From NCBI GenBank assembly GCA_034190875.2, contig CM067351.1:6511668-6575667 (forward strand): a stretch of 64,000 nt of DNA, in the 5' to 3' direction. The notes under the pieces are model-generated. The model searched no databases. It was not told where the DNA came from and worked only from the letters and a program-made list of their open reading frames with translations. Position 1 is the stretch's first letter; the number at the start of each line of letters is the position of its first letter. This DNA is from Urechis unicinctus (Eukaryota; Annelida; Polychaeta; Xenopneusta; Urechidae). Position numbers and translations under genes: made by a program. Below, piece by piece: positions 24,690 through 38,869 of this stretch.

Positions 24690-25390
24690 AGACGGTGAGT
24701 TCTGGTATGGATAGATTCCTGATTAAGCTCTAGATTTTCTTCCTCATTTGAGTCTTTTTCCTTTCTTGGTGGTCATTATCGCTTGCCAATCATATCATTC
24801 GATTATAGGCAAATACAGCACTGGTAGTTTTCCATCAAATTAATTGAGAATTAACCGAATTTTGAGATCGATGAGCGCTTGAAAGTCTGGCTCAAAAATG
24901 TGGTTTATATATTTTCATCCTTAACAGTCCATCTCTGACAGTAAGATGAACAGCGGACATATTTTTCAAAATCACTTTTCTGAACCAACTGAAAAAATAT
25001 GATCTTATGATAATATAAGACCATAAACAAATTTCAAAGCTTATTGAGAATCTCAACTATCTATGGCAGGCCTGTATAGTGATGGCCTATAGCACTTCTT
25101 GAATGCAATAGCAATCATCGATTATTAATTCCATCATGCGGTGACATATTTAAAAAAACAAATGAATATAACAACTCTATACATAAAGCATACAATCTCA
25201 GAGTATGCCAAGTATCTACTCTATCTACAAAAATTTTACTGAAAAATCACTGGCAGAAGATAATAGCCCATTGCAATTGACTGTCGGACCCTCATTGACC
25301 TACCCTAAAAACACTCTACTCGAAAGTTAAATGTCTTCATAAAGTCCTCTAATAGAATGTGACTTCAATCATAGTGGTGGGGTCTTATAC
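24690..25390. repeat. R3 dispersed repeat, copy 3
   Basis: This matches 6770-7480 in order and orientation: GGTATGGA.AGATTCC.GATTAAGCTC, ACTG.TAGTTTTCCATCAAA, ATAGCACTTCTTGAATGCA, GAC.CTCATTGAC.TACCCT and AATAGTGGTGGGGTCTTAT-like words. It starts just after the BEL/Pao remnant and ends where the TA tract begins. No protein is conserved between the copies. Confidence 0.85.
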
Positions 25391-25404
25391 ATGTACGGTC
25401 TTAT

Positions 25405-25426
25405 ATGTATATATATATATATATAT

Positions 25427-25465
<39 letters not shown>

Positions 25466-25500
25466 TATATAGATATATATATAGATATATATATATATAT

Positions 25501-25567
<67 letters not shown>
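25405..25567. repeat. (TA)n / (GATA-rich) microsatellite
   Basis: A nearly pure TA tract with interspersed AGATATATAT units. Open frames in all directions are Tyr-Ile-Ser repeats caused by this composition and are not genes. It sits at the right edge of R3 copy 3. Confidence 0.97.
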
Positions 25568-25568
<1 letters not shown>

Positions 25569-26230
25569 TGACGATAGACAACCATTCGTGGACTCCAACC
25601 ATTCGTGGACAAATTTATATAGTGCATTTTTGCTATCTATATTCTCTATATCAATTATATATTCGGCATCTTTTAATTGATACAATTAAATAGTTTTAAA
25701 GCGAAATATAAAAATGTTATATACTTTTTATTGCTGGTATATACTTTTGGTCCTCGAAATATATATCCACGAAAGGTTAAGACATTATATATAGGTATAT
25801 ATATATTTTCGTGTATATATTTTTATATTTGCGGAAAACCGAAATATTATATATATTTCTAGTCATCATGGATTAGAAATAATAATAACATATATTTGTT
25901 TATTATATATTATGTTTATAATTTCGCGATCTAATTCAAAAATATATATTAATAAAAATATATAAACATATAGTACATCTGTATATTTAATGTGCTTTTT
26001 TAATTTATATATATATATACACCACACATATATATAAATATATATTCGGAAATTTTGATCGATATATATACGTATGTATGGAAGATATATGCATAAATAT
26101 GTTATGTCAATATATGTACATATATGTTTATTATATTTATATATTATACCCACCCATCCAAAAAACACCCGCGCACATATGTACAAAATATTTTGTATTT
26201 CGACGAAATTGAGCGTTATATGGATATATA
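25568..26230. other. AT-rich sequence, no gene
   Basis: Very AT-rich with scattered TATA runs. It starts with a short direct repeat, ACCATTCGTGGAC, at 25580 and 25597. Long open frames result from low complexity and are not supported as genes. Confidence 0.5.
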
Positions 26231-26294
26231 TCCTTTATATATATATATATATATATAGATATATATATATATATATATATATAGATATACATCA

Positions 26295-26347
<53 letters not shown>

Positions 26348-26404
26348 TATACATATATATATATATATATAGAGTACATCTGTATATATATATATATATA
26401 CATA

Positions 26405-26480
<76 letters not shown>

Positions 26481-26520
26481 TGTATACATATTATATATAT
26501 ATATATATATATATACATAC
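26231..26520. repeat. (TA)n microsatellite cluster
   Basis: Several long TA tracts separated by short breaks (ACATCATATATG, GTTTATACA, AGAGTACATCTG). Reading frames through it give Tyr-Ile repeats and should be ignored. Confidence 0.97.
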
Positions 26521-26539
26521 GAATGCGACTATTTTTTAG

Positions 26540-26860
26540 CAAAAAAACAACCATTTTGGGACATTGGAGGCGACAAAACATATAGTCAATGTGATGATCA
26601 TTTCTTGTTTTCTGTTGGTCTGTCAGTAATATGTTTCGGTTTCGTAAACTTATTTTGGATTTTCATTGTTTAATTAAGCTTATATATTTTGTGGGCCAAA
26701 ATAGCTTGGGTATTAGGGACACATGAAAAATCATCTATTTTGGAACATAGCAAATAACCAACAATTTTGGGACATAACAAAAACCTACTATTTTGGCACA
26801 TAATAGAAACCAAAACGCTTTGGGACAACAAAAACCAACCATTATGCGACCGTGTGGTGA
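26540..26860. repeat. Degenerate short repeat, ATTTTGGGACATA
   Basis: Six or so variants of a phrase like CCAACCATTTTGGGACATA (26545-26575), with CTATTTTGGAACATA, CAATTTTGGGACATA, CTATTTTGGCACATA and CGCTTTGGGACAA following at uneven spacings up to 26835. This is a decayed tandem array with a unit near 30 bp. No coding content. Confidence 0.7.
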
Positions 26861-27139
26861 ACTTGTTGTGATGGGAATTAATTGTTTGCATCTAAGCCAT
26901 GGGATATGTCTTTTATCCCTGTCTGTATGACGGGGAATCTTAATTTGAAATGATAATAAGCGATAGAATTATCGTGCAGTTAAGGAGCCATGCATGTTTA
27001 ATAAACGACGATTCATTTATTTCAAATCGAAAGAAGTACTATCCAACGTAATTCAAACATGGAGGAGCAAAGGCTCTAAATGTCTGGCGCTTTCGGGTGC
27101 CGGGCCCGGCGCATGAATAGATATATCTACACCGAGATA

Positions 27140-30100
27140 CGCACACTGTGAAACTGGAAGTGTACAGGAACTCGTGGGATGGAGCGCGCAATATATGTCG
27201 AGAGTCTGACTATGAACTTGACAGGGGTCGGCTTTCTTATCATGGAGAAAACGCGAACATAGTTCAGTAGCATTCCACACCGCTTCCACATACTGTCCGC
27301 TCCGTCGCTAAAGGGTCTTCGATGTTGCAAGCGAGGTAAAGCCCCAATCTTGCACACACTCGGCATAAGGATTTATTATATCGAATGGTCATCCTCTGCT
27401 ACTTATAAAACAACATGGATGTAGTAATAGTAATAGACGATTTATATATATTCCTGTGGCTCCCACTCTTCAGCACGATATGGCTACAAACAGGGCCAAG
27501 CGGGCAATCACACCGTTCGCCGTGCAGTAGCACACACACTGCGCGCCCCTGACTACTCTACCACGGTGTGGCCTGGTGAGTTTGTGGAAGTAGCCCTCCC
27601 CCCTGAGCTACCCTGTGATACCCCTCTGGCTATTGAACCCCGTGTCGACACACCCATTGCTCGACAGACCCTGTGGCCACCCCCTGAGATTATACAATCC
27701 GTTGGTTGCCGTGTGCGCCTGGTCAACTCGGTTTGTGATCCGGTTCGTCTCCGCAAGCAAGAACACTTCTGTCAGGACCGACCTGTCATTGAAAACCATG
27801 AGATAGACCCTGAGGCTGCCTCCTTTGCCTCATCTCCCCCTCCGATCCGGCAATGCTCGTCAGGCTCACAACTCTATTCCGCTACCATGCAAATGGATCC
27901 GGACTCGATACTGGACCCCAAAACACGTGCCGAATTTGTTTTTACCCTCCAACAGAACGACCACGTGTTCAACCCCAACATCACCGGCTATAATGGCGCG
28001 GCAGGTCCTATCGAAGCCTGCGTTAACATGGGCCCGATGGAACCTCCACAGAGGAAAAGACATGTCCCTCAGTATGCCCATGATAAGCTGGTCGAGTTGA
28101 CGAACTCGAATCTCTTGGTGTTTTCCGAAAACCAGTAGACGCTGGCATTCGAGTAGAATATGTCAACCCATCTTTCCTGGTCAGCAAAAGCAATGGCGGT
28201 TACTGACTAGTGACAGCATTTGTCGATGTTGGCAGATATAGCAAACCCCAACCATCCCTGATGCCCGATGCCGAGTCAACACTACGTGAAATTTGCCGCT
28301 GGAAATACCTGATTGTCTCTGACCTCACTAAGTCGTTCTTTCAGATCCCTCTCGCTAGAGCTTTGATGAATTATTGTGGTGTAGTCACCCCCTTCAGTGG
28401 CATGCGTGTCTATGCCCGATCAGCAATGGGGATGCCTGGTTCCTAAACTTGGCGACCAGATTCAGAAGGGTTACGTAGCCAAGATCGCAGACGACCTTTA
28501 TGTCAGAGGTGATTCTCCCACGATGTTGCTGAACAACTGGAGCTGTGTGCTGGATGCCCTCGCCAAATGCCAATTACGCCTATCCCCATCCAAAACTGTG
28601 GTCTGCCCATTGCGCACTACAGATCTCGGTTGGACCTGGACCCAGGGTCAGTTGAAGGCTAGTCCTTACAGGATATCAACCCTGTCCTCTTGCTCGCCCC
28701 CGACCACAGCTGAGGGGATGCGTAGGTTCCTGGGCGCCTATAAGGTGTTGTCCCACGTTATAAAACATTGTGCTGGGCTGTTGGCCCCATTGGTGCAAGC
28801 GATAGCTGGCAGTGATCCGTTCCCTATGAATGATGAACTCCTGCAGTCTTTTCATGCCGCTCAGCGTGCCTTACACTCCCATAAGACCGTCACCCTACCA
28901 CGTCCGACTGACACTCTCTGGATCGTGACTGATGGCTCAGTTAAACAAATAGGTATTCGAGCTACGCTGTACGTAAGACGAGGCGACCACTTGCTCCTTG
29001 CAGGATTCAACAATACCAGGCTGAAGAAACATCAGTCGTCCTGGTTACCATGTGAAGTAGAAGCTGTGTCCATTGTGGCAGCCATCAAGTACTTCGCACC
29101 TCTCTTCATTCAATCGACCCACCTTACCTGTATCCTCTCTGACGGCAAGTAGTGTTTGCAGGCTTTCGAAAAGCTCTGTCGAGGCGAGTTTTCTTCTAGT
29201 GCCCGGGTCACCACTTTCCTCTCAGCTGCTAGCAGGTATCAAGTCTCTATCCGTCATCTGGCTGGCTCTGCGAATACCCCTGCGGACTTTGCCAGTCGCA
29301 ACGCTCCCGCCTGTGACGAGCCCAATTGCCAGGTGTGCCGATTCCTCGCCTGGAGCGCATCCGCTTCAGTGCTTAGTGTTACCGTTCAAGACGTCCTCTC
29401 AGGAAACGCTCGCCTACCTTTTTGTAGTCGTGCGGCCTGGCTACGATCCCAGTCTGACTGTGCAAACCTAAGACATACCCATGCCTATTTACAACAAGGA
29501 ACAAGACCGTACAAGAAAGTCACCAACGCCAGAGATGTCAAACGATGCCTCCAAGTTGGCGCTATCGCGTCAGATGGGTTGGTGATTGTTGGCAAAGAGG
29601 TACCATTGTTGCTACACGTGAAACTATCGTCGTTCTACATTAGAGGCTCGACCATCCATCAAAATCCCAGTTGAAGACCGAGTTTTCTCGTTACTTGTAT
29701 GAGCTCGACCTCGACAAGGCCCTCGATACCCTCTCTGCGTCTTGTCACACATGTACTTCAAATTAGCTCCCAAATTAACTTGTGACCCAGTCGATTGGGG
29801 ATCCACCCAGTGCCATTGGTATGTCGTTCGCAGCTGATGTCCTAGGCCGCTACTGACAGCTTGTTCTTGTCGTGAGGGAAAACCGTCCCGTCATACACAA
29901 CATCTTCCCTCATCAAGATTGAGCCCCTGGATTCAAATCCCTCCTGAACGACCCTGTGCTTACGAGTCTTCATCAAACTGGGTCGTGCGAAAAACATCAA
30001 TAAATACCCCATCGCAGAAAAGGCCATTGCTGAACTTGGTAACGAATTACTGCGTGCCGACCCTGACAAGCCTTGCGTCACACCCATCTCTCTAGCAGCT

Positions 30101-30786
30101 GCGACGGCATCCCTCAACACCAGGATCCGTGGCCGTTGTCTATTAGCTCACGAAATGTGGACACAACGCGGCCAGATAAACAGTGACCAACTCCCCATAT
30201 CCGACATAGACCTCATCCAAGAACAGCACAAGAGCAGATTACGTAACCATCCGTACAGCGAACGTCCCGGTGGACAACCCCCCATCGGTCCCATTATAAA
30301 TGTAAGGGACCTGATCTACCTTAGAAAAGAAGGGCAAAAGACGAGTGGTCGTGCTAGATATCTCGTTGTGGCTGTCTCAGGTTCATGGTGCAGTATCAGT
30401 AAATTTGCTGGATCCCAGGTGAGAGCACCAACGTATAACGTTAAACTCAGTGAGTGCCTTTAAGTCCCCACCAACGTTCGGCAGCCGAGTGAAACCTGCC
30501 CTACCTCTACGTGTGATGACGACTCGGATGACGCATCAGGCCCGATTGGCAAACTGCCTCTCACCCCGGAATGGGGAGTAGCCATGCCCCATGGGACTTC
30601 CCCGTTGAGGCACCTCTAGAACTACCACCGGTGGCCTCGGAGATTAGCTCGCTACACTCTGTGGATGAAAATTCTGACGACCACACATCTTATGTTGATC
30701 ACGAGGAACCTGTCGAACCTCCCCCATGCAACAGACCCCAACGTTCCAGAAGACCCCCGGTCTACCTTCGAGATTATATTATATAG
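27140..30786 (+). pseudogene. Ty3/Gypsy-like retrotransposon pol
   Basis: A long, broken pol in the plus direction. 27140-27270 may hold the end of an aspartic protease (RGRLSYHGENANIV), tentative. 27480-28138 carries the linker (VWPGEFVEVALPPELP) and the entry to the RT ([19 protein letters not shown]). 28138-28446 has RT fingers and palm: [45 protein letters not shown] and AMGMPG. Sequence is lost before IADDLYVRGDS (about 28480-28512), where both catalytic aspartates remain. RNase H follows to about 29330 (WIVTDGSVKQIG; a stop at 29150-29152 interrupts it; HLAGSANTPADFASRN). Integrase pieces run from 29340 to 30463: SCHTCTS, SFAADVL, then RADPDKPCVTPISLAAATAS and EMWTQRGQ. The end, PQRSRRPPVYLRDYI (about 30735-30783), is a usual pol C-terminus. 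Frameshifts and stops make it inactive. Gag and a 5' LTR were not found. Confidence 0.88.
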
Positions 30787-31010
30787 GGCAGAATTACCCC
30801 ATTTATTTTCGCATGAGGACAGTCTACCCTAGGGATTGCACCTGTGTCTTATAGCATATTGTTCATAGAGAGCGAGGGAAAGGAAGTAATTTGTATCACG
30901 CCACTACATATATGAGGACATCATGACCCCTGCGTTTTTGTTGTGCATTTCCGTTTTAAAAATAAACACGTTTGATTTAATCTCGCATCATTTGGAGTGT
31001 TATTTATACC
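30787..31010 (+). other. Probable 3' UTR/LTR of Gypsy element
   Basis: The sequence just after the pol stop is non-coding and contains AATAAA at 30961-30966, about 180 bases downstream. That position suits a polyadenylation signal inside a 3' LTR. I could not find a matching 5' LTR near 26.9-27.4 kb, so the LTR identity is inferred from position only. Confidence 0.4.
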
Positions 31011-34000
31011 AATTGACGGTTGTTTGTTTGTCCGTGGAGGCGTCTCCGTGGTTCATCATAACGCTTAATCGTTCAAGCTCTGTCGTATGCACACTTTAAT
31101 TTTTTTCTCATCCAATGTAGCTCACAGAGAGGCATGTTTTTTTGTTGTAGTTCATAGAAATATACGCTTATAACTTAATGATAACCGTACTACCGCTATG
31201 TTATCTCTATTATTTCTGATTATATCATCTGTTATAGTAAAACAATCATAGTTCTCCCTAGGCAACAGGTTTCATATGGCCATAATTTGCTTAAATGGGG
31301 TTGGATTTGAAATGCAGGTAACACATCATTAATATCACAGCTAAGGCCACTGGTAATCATAGTTTTAACATTGAGGCCATGGGGAAACAGTTTAAAAATC
31401 TTTTTTTACTGTCAAAAGCTATGGTGAAATATTATTGCATCATTAACTGAATAAACTGGGCATGTGTAATATTGTCTATAAACTAATTAGTGATAAAAAA
31501 GGTCACTTGTAGGACAATTATGAATGTTTATTGACATTTCAAGCATAATTAAGATTTTGTGGCACATCCATTTGGTCCTAGCACTGCTCATTACAATTAT
31601 GCATAGTTAATGACATTTCATGCATAATTAAGAGGTGGTAAAAGGCCCATTGGAACTTTATTCATAATTTTTTTCCCAACTTTTAAGTAGGAAACGTCCC
31701 ATTGGCAGCTGTGACTTAAGAACTTCGTTCTTACCTGAAACAATCAACATGTACACATATTAAGCGAATTGCTTGGCACCACTAATCCAGAGATATGTGT
31801 TCTATCAATGAACCAATATATATATTTTTTTGATATTTGACTATTAGTTTCTAGTTATAGCAGACTTTAAATGACATTCGTAATATAGCACAAGCCTTTA
31901 TAGACCATGCAGTAGGTAGTGACTTTTATATGAAGGTCACTAAACTGGAATTCATTTATAATGCAAAGAAGCCCATTTTTGGGTTACACCTTGTCACTAG
32001 AAAACAGACCACATAGGTATGAAAAATTATCACTTGTATCTTTGATGCATGTTCTGCTTGAGACATCCTGATCTGACTCTGAGTCACTAGAAATCGAGTT
32101 GTTTTTGTTGGCATCTTTAAGTCTGGGGTCTACAGGGCTTGTTGTCAAAGGCTTACTTGTTGCATAGCTGATACTTGCTTAGGCAGCTGGTTCAGTATCT
32201 AATAAACAAAAGCACATGCATGTTACAAAATTCATAGCCAAATTAATATAATTGACACATTACAGACTATGCATTAACTCAGAAGTGAACAATGAGGAAC
32301 AATGTTGTTATCACTGCATATTTCTGCCATTGCTTCACATTTATTTATAATTTTGTGACCTGCATATTGTGTGAGTTTTCAGAACCATTTAATTGATCAT
32401 TTGATGACAATCGGACCATGTTCCAAAATGTCAGTATGGTTGTTGTACAAAATTGAAAAATACTTCATCACATAATGTCTCTCGATACAAGCAAACCAAC
32501 GGACTGTCTAGGCAATCCATTTGTGCCAAGTACACGCCCACTTTAGTTATGGTCAATTCAGGCAGTGGTCTCTGATAGGTTCCCAGGCTAACATCTGACA
32601 TAGGTACCTATATTAATGAAACATATATGGGTAGATTTGTAGAAATATACATATCTGGTTGGTTCAGAATAGAATTTCTTCCATATTCACAGTACATGGG
32701 CCCAAACTTTAGCAGAGCTCTATACATATAATAATGCATTTCAATCTGCATCTTAATTAAATAACTAAATAGGAATGGAAGCTTGGAGAGCAATGCGGCT
32801 AGAAGATAGAGACCCAGTATACAGATGCTGGTTATTAATTTCACAATATAACACCTTCTAGAATGTTTTTACACTCACTTATAGGATACCTGCAAAGGTC
32901 AGATCACATAATTCAATGCCAGGAAACATGTCAGGCCACATCAGCTGTTCAGCTGAGAACATTCAATATTATCTACTGTCAAATTAAATAATAATCATAG
33001 TCATGGTTTTTATAGCACAGATGCTCATTTATTATGCAATTAAATAGTTATGCAGTTCAGAGGCTCATGCAGGGCAGTTAAAACCATCAATGGTGCTGCA
33101 ACATTAGTCTCTTCAATCACAACTTGCCAAATAGTGCAGTACCATATATGTTGTGGTTATGTCTGACCATAATGTCCATCTAACATCATATATATCTTCA
33201 TGGCTGAAGCCTAGTGAAGGGAGGGAAGGGCATCTATTAATTGTTAAATTGTTAAGTTGATGTTTCATAGTCAAGTTCTCTTTGCATTGACATATCACCG
33301 AACAGTCTTAGCTATAATAGCAAAACAAGTCTGTCAAACAGTATTGAAATGAAAGCTTTTTTTTATAGCTCTTATGAACCAAATGGAGCTTGTGCTCAAC
33401 AAAGGGAGTACCCAATCGACTGTTGTTCTGTTGGGCTACTGCTAACGCCTAAATTGTGGATCAGCTGATCGCGCTCGTTCGGTGGAGGGAATTGTCAAGA
33501 AGGTACTTGACTTTTGCGGTCGCACTTGATTATTTTGGTCACATGACCATACAGATAGTAAACAAGGCGGGGTCATTGAAAATAAGAGCGCATGTGTAGA
33601 CTACATGAACTCTATGGAGGGACCCGGGGTTATTGAATTATGTCACAAGTATTATACAGGAAAACATCATAAAATCCTCTGCAAATTTTCAATATCATGC
33701 ACTTATCGCTGTTGCATCACGAATTGGGCCAAGTCCAAGTTAGGTCAAGTCCTAACTTCAGTCAAGTCTAATTTAAGACATGTCCGATTTGGGTCAAGTC
33801 CGATTATAATCAAGGACATGCTTACGCTTGTTGCAAGGAATTAAACAGACGAGCGCGCCGCTGCGGGGGGGGGGGGGGGGGGGGGGGGGGTTGTGGTCTT
33901 TGTGTCCAACTGATACCTTTAATGTTTTATGGCATCCGGACAGCCTTCTTATTTGGCCTCCTGCTATGTCACCGGCCATCGGTTATTTTATTTGGAGGGG

Positions 34001-37000
34001 TGGGGGAGGGGGCAAGTGTCTCAACGCCATATAGCTTTGGCGTCATGGCAACGATTCACGTCCTTGGGAGATTTCATATTGCGACTTTGTCAAAGGTTGG
34101 CTAGTCTGAGTAGGTCACGTTTTTTTAAGTTAGTCGATATGGAAGTAACCTGATTTACAAAATCAATTTGGCGGGTGTGACAGAAACTGTTGCCTTGCTT
34201 CATTTTGTTTGGTGTCATCCCGCTGAATCTATCAACCCTGCTTATTGGAACATCCCAATGAACTATTTGACCTGCATTGTTTGGGAAACTCACCTCTTCT
34301 CTCCATCCCGTATCTTTTAACAAATACGGTAGAACTCGGTCATGATACTCAGAATTCGACAAAGCGGGTGTTATTCGAGGAGATATCCTTACTACGTAAA
34401 CGATAGTAATCTATCTGTGGAATCGAACCTTTATCTTTCCACATGACACAACCAGTTAAAAAAGAATCCTCCAAAAAAATGTTGTCCTACAGTCTAATAT
34501 ATAAACTTTCTCTGCTTCAAAGAAAGATCTGATTTAGCCCTACGCGGACGTATAATAATGATACTACCAACCTGACAAAGTGCAACATGACAAAATGCCT
34601 ATCCTGTTGGGGTTTCTAACCATATAAATTTTGTCAGACTTGCACGTATAACATCCTCACACGCTAAGGAACTTTTCCAGAACGAATGTGGAAAAGAATA
34701 CAAAGTTTTCTCGAGACAGTAACCACAGTGTAGGATGATGGTCGCCTGGTGGGTAAGGACAAAAGAGCATTCTCGCGTTTGAGTAGGATGCGTAAGGGAT
34801 TTAGGAACATACAGTGCTACAGTTAACTGGGCCACGGGAGTATAAGGAGGTGTCTTGGGGTATATGAATCGTTCGGGGGTCTTAGGGGGTCTGGATGGGC
34901 GCATAGGCGCTCGTGTCACTCAGAGCGCAAGAGCAGCTTTTGAGTGGGTAACAGCAAAATAACATTGCTGGCGGTTATGTGATATCAATGGCTATTACTG
35001 AGTGGCTGTTTGCCAATATTAGCATTTAGAAGGGTTATGAATAAGTGTGCAAACATTCGTCGATTCTATGAAATCAATGATACTGTCGCTTATGCTTCCC
35101 AATTTAATGGTAGGTTGGGGATGAGAGTTACTTTTGAATCAACCTGACACTTTTAGCACATTTTATACCATATATGGCGCATCCATGACTAATCAGTAAC
35201 TGATACAGAAATGATCCAGAACATACATAGTGATAATTCCATATACATCTATATCAGGGTAAAATAATATGCTGAAATGAAAATGCATCAATTGTTATTA
35301 AATAGCTCAGTTTACATGGACTTGTTATGTTCCATCCTTTCTGCTTAAACAATTTACTTGCTCTATAGCATACCATCTACAGTGACTTCAAAGGCCAATG
35401 AACATCATTCTCTGTATATAGGATTCATAACATTATACATCTTATAAGTCTTAAAAATTATTGATGATAAGTAATATCATATTTAGTAGACATGGTAATT
35501 GCTTGAAAAAACAATAATGAATCAGCTGAGACTTTCAAGACTGATTTTTGAGCTGAAATTGCCACATCTCGTGGTACATATCTAAGAGGTAGGGTGTGCC
35601 ATGATCATATAGGTGTTTTTGCACATAATGTTTTCACAGAGACAGCTTTAGCAAAATCTGAACTCAGGTGTAGCAACCACATAGATTTTCTGAATGTTCG
35701 GGATCCAAAATTGCTTTGTATTGAATTACGGATATGTGACATTTATAGGGTGGTTATTTAGTAGGTGAAGTATATTTGTGGATGGGAATATACTTTTATG
35801 ACCTATTAATGGAGTTGACAACCTTCCATAAGGTTTTTGTGAAGTTTCAAGTCGTCTACTGTCCAAACATCCACTTATAAAACAAAATAATAATTAAAAT
35901 TAGCGCTGATAATTTGTTATAAGGCTCTCACTGCAAAAGGTCTTTGTGCTTAAATAAGGCCGCAATTACACTGGGGCTGGGGCGCTTGAGAAAAATGTTA
36001 GTCAGATGTGTACATTTATTCTAGTAAAAATTTGCAATTATAATGAGCTACACAATGATGTATATTCGAGATACTAGTTTTTCACTTATTCGATGACCTT
36101 GACATTAGTTTCAGATCAAGGTCAAAACAAAACCTCTCGGTTTTTCGCATTATTGACGCCTAATGATTGGAAAAAAAGATTGCGACCTGTATCTCGGATA
36201 AAAAAATTGTTAACATACATACATACATTATGACAAATGCGAATAACCAACAGAACTTGGCGAAGCGATTCGCCAAGGCCGGTTTGACATGGCTAAAGTA
36301 AAGTACCTCAAACATTGACCAGATTCCATTTATATGTCAGATTGAGTATACTACACAATATATCCAATCTATCCAACCAGTGTTGTCATAATTTAGATCA
36401 AGGACGAAATGTCACAGTGATCGATATTTGAAAACCCAGGCTGAAAACCTAGGTTTTCGAGTCACTTTAGCGATTTTGTATATATTTTCTCGTTATCATC
36501 TGGTTGACTTGGGTATAAGCCTCTTAAATAACGCCATAATATATTCAATAGCTGTGGTTATTGCATACCAAATCATAAGATATGCTTGGCCAGCCACGCA
36601 GCTTCATCTCAAAGAACGAGGTGACTGACGAATTATCCAACCAGGCCAAGCATTTCGGTTTGTCCGGGTGAATATATATCTGTCTCCAGCTCATTGGAAA
36701 ACGTCGAAACCGAATATATTTATTTTTTACTTCCCCTATCGAATGTCACGTGAATAGAATATATTTGTGAAGTAAGTAATTCTAAGCAATATATCAGAAG
36801 TTTGGATTATGATATATCCGATAATAAAGGGAAACAAGCTGCTCAATGACCACAATGGTCGTCAGTCCAATATACAATATTTTACTAACGTACCTAACTA
36901 ACACCTGCACGATGCAGGGGACAAAATCTTGCTATGGTTAAATGTGAATGGAGACAATAAGGTAACATCAATTTTAAATACAAAATTGCCGAACAAAGCA

Positions 37001-37090
37001 CTCAAAAAGATCTTGACTTTTTTGGCACTCACATCGTGTGCTAACATGTGACTGTGTGCCCAAAAAGTTGGTCGATTGTATCAAAAAGGT
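31011..37090. other. 6-kb stretch, no gene recognised
   Basis: Mostly AT-rich sequence without recognisable coding exons or retroelement motifs. Points inside: a two-copy repeat of about 95 bp at 31513-31680 (GACATTTCA.GCATAATTAAG), a 26-base G run at 33865-33890, and a small hairpin CTTGGCGAA/TTCGCCAAG at 36256-36277 beside a (TACA)n run near 36218. The best open frame is 34090-34362 on the minus strand (90 codons). It has no motif known to me and could be chance or an unrecognised exon. Confidence 0.45.
33865..33890 (+). repeat. 26-base poly(G) run
   Basis: An uninterrupted run of G on the plus strand. Such tracts are hard to sequence and its length may not be exact. It is also a potential G-quadruplex site. 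No adjacent gene is recognised. Confidence 0.95.
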
Positions 37091-37102
37091 TGCATTCGTA
37101 AA

Positions 37103-37565
<463 letters not shown>

Positions 37566-38869
37566 ATGTGTATATATTTTATTATTTACGATGATGTCAC
37601 CAACTAAGGCAAACGGGAAATGCGATCATGATCTCGAGGAATATCATCCTCAAACTACCAAACAGCATCAGCAGCAGCAGAAGCAGCTGCAGTAACAACA
37701 ACAACAGCAGCAAAAGCAGCAGCAGCAGCATGCCCAGCTGCAGCGCAATGTATGTACGGACGAGAACCAAGTACATATATCTTAATAGAACACGCGGAAT
37801 AAGTCAGAGATTGACCAATCAGTCACTTGTGGAACTTACAAACTACCTCAACCTGTCAGTGGAGGTCCCAAACCTCTGGAGAGGCTCCATCAAAGACGCC
37901 AGGCAGTCACAATAGTAGGATGAGTCGAAGTCGAGAGCTGAGCCGATAAATGAGCCGAGAGAAGAGTCGAGAAAAGAAACAAAGCGATTCGCAGAAAATA
38001 AACGACCCAGAAAGAGATGTGTCCAAGTACAGCGGTTCGAACGCCTCTGGACGACTTCAAGAATGTCCCCATAGTAGCTGTATAAGTTGTCCGCTGTCTT
38101 ACATTTATCTTATATATATGTTATATTGAGTGGAGATGATAATGTTATGTTGACGGGCTTATCTGTGATACACGAGATGAATTATTGTTCAATGTTTCTC
38201 AAGAGTGCTTGAATCTGCTGGACACAACTAACCTGAATTACTGCATGAGTACATTAACACATCTCCGTCTGCTATATTTCACTGCGTTTTGAATAGTCTT
38301 CAGTTTTTGTTTGTATGATGTGATATTTGATTGGCTAAGAATACAATACAGAATTAACAACAATAAAACAGATGCAGTTGGTTGAATGTTTCAAATCCGC
38401 CTCATTGCCTTGCCCTAATGCTTGTTTACTTATTGTGTCCATTGGAGCCTCGTTTCTGAGTTCCATAATGTTCTTTTTCTAAGTGATGGCGAAAAAAAAA
38501 ACGCCGCGTATAGAAAAAAAAAAAACAGTAGAGAAACTGTTTTGTATATTCTTCTATGTATCTGCTTTATAAGAACTTGTCGATGTATTGAGCTGTAACC
38601 GTTGTCATTTTGACTCTTCCTCACGGTCCCATGCGCCATTTTGTTGCGGTCTCATATCTATGATGGTAGAGTGTCTGTGGTCGGGATCTGTCATCTCACA
38701 TCGCGCTGTGTCCGGCAAACGGCATGCCCAGTCAAGTCTGAAGATATGAGCGTCTTCAATACATTAACGTCGTAATTGGATAGCTTAATATCTTATACAC
38801 TGCGGCCCAACTATTCTAATAGACATATTTTACGAGGAATAAGAGAGATTTATAGATGAGGGAGATGGA
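37566..38869. other. CAG-rich low complexity, no sure gene
   Basis: A CAG/CAA-rich stretch at 37664-37732 reads as poly-Gln or poly-Ser depending on the frame. A plus-strand frame at 37628-37915 continues past it with SLVELTNYLNLSVEVPNLWR and ends at a stop. I do not recognise it, and it starts inside simple sequence, so it is not called. The remainder (37920-38869) shows no feature beyond short A runs near 38490-38522. Confidence 0.4.

Noticed and set aside
27053-27366. Two overlapping 78-79 codon minus-strand frames
   Set aside because: They run antisense to the upstream part of the Gypsy-like element and show no motifs; most likely shadows.
37628-37915. 95-codon frame beginning in Ser/Asn-rich sequence
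   Set aside because: It starts inside a CAG/CAA repeat and has no recognisable domain downstream; left uncalled though not excluded.
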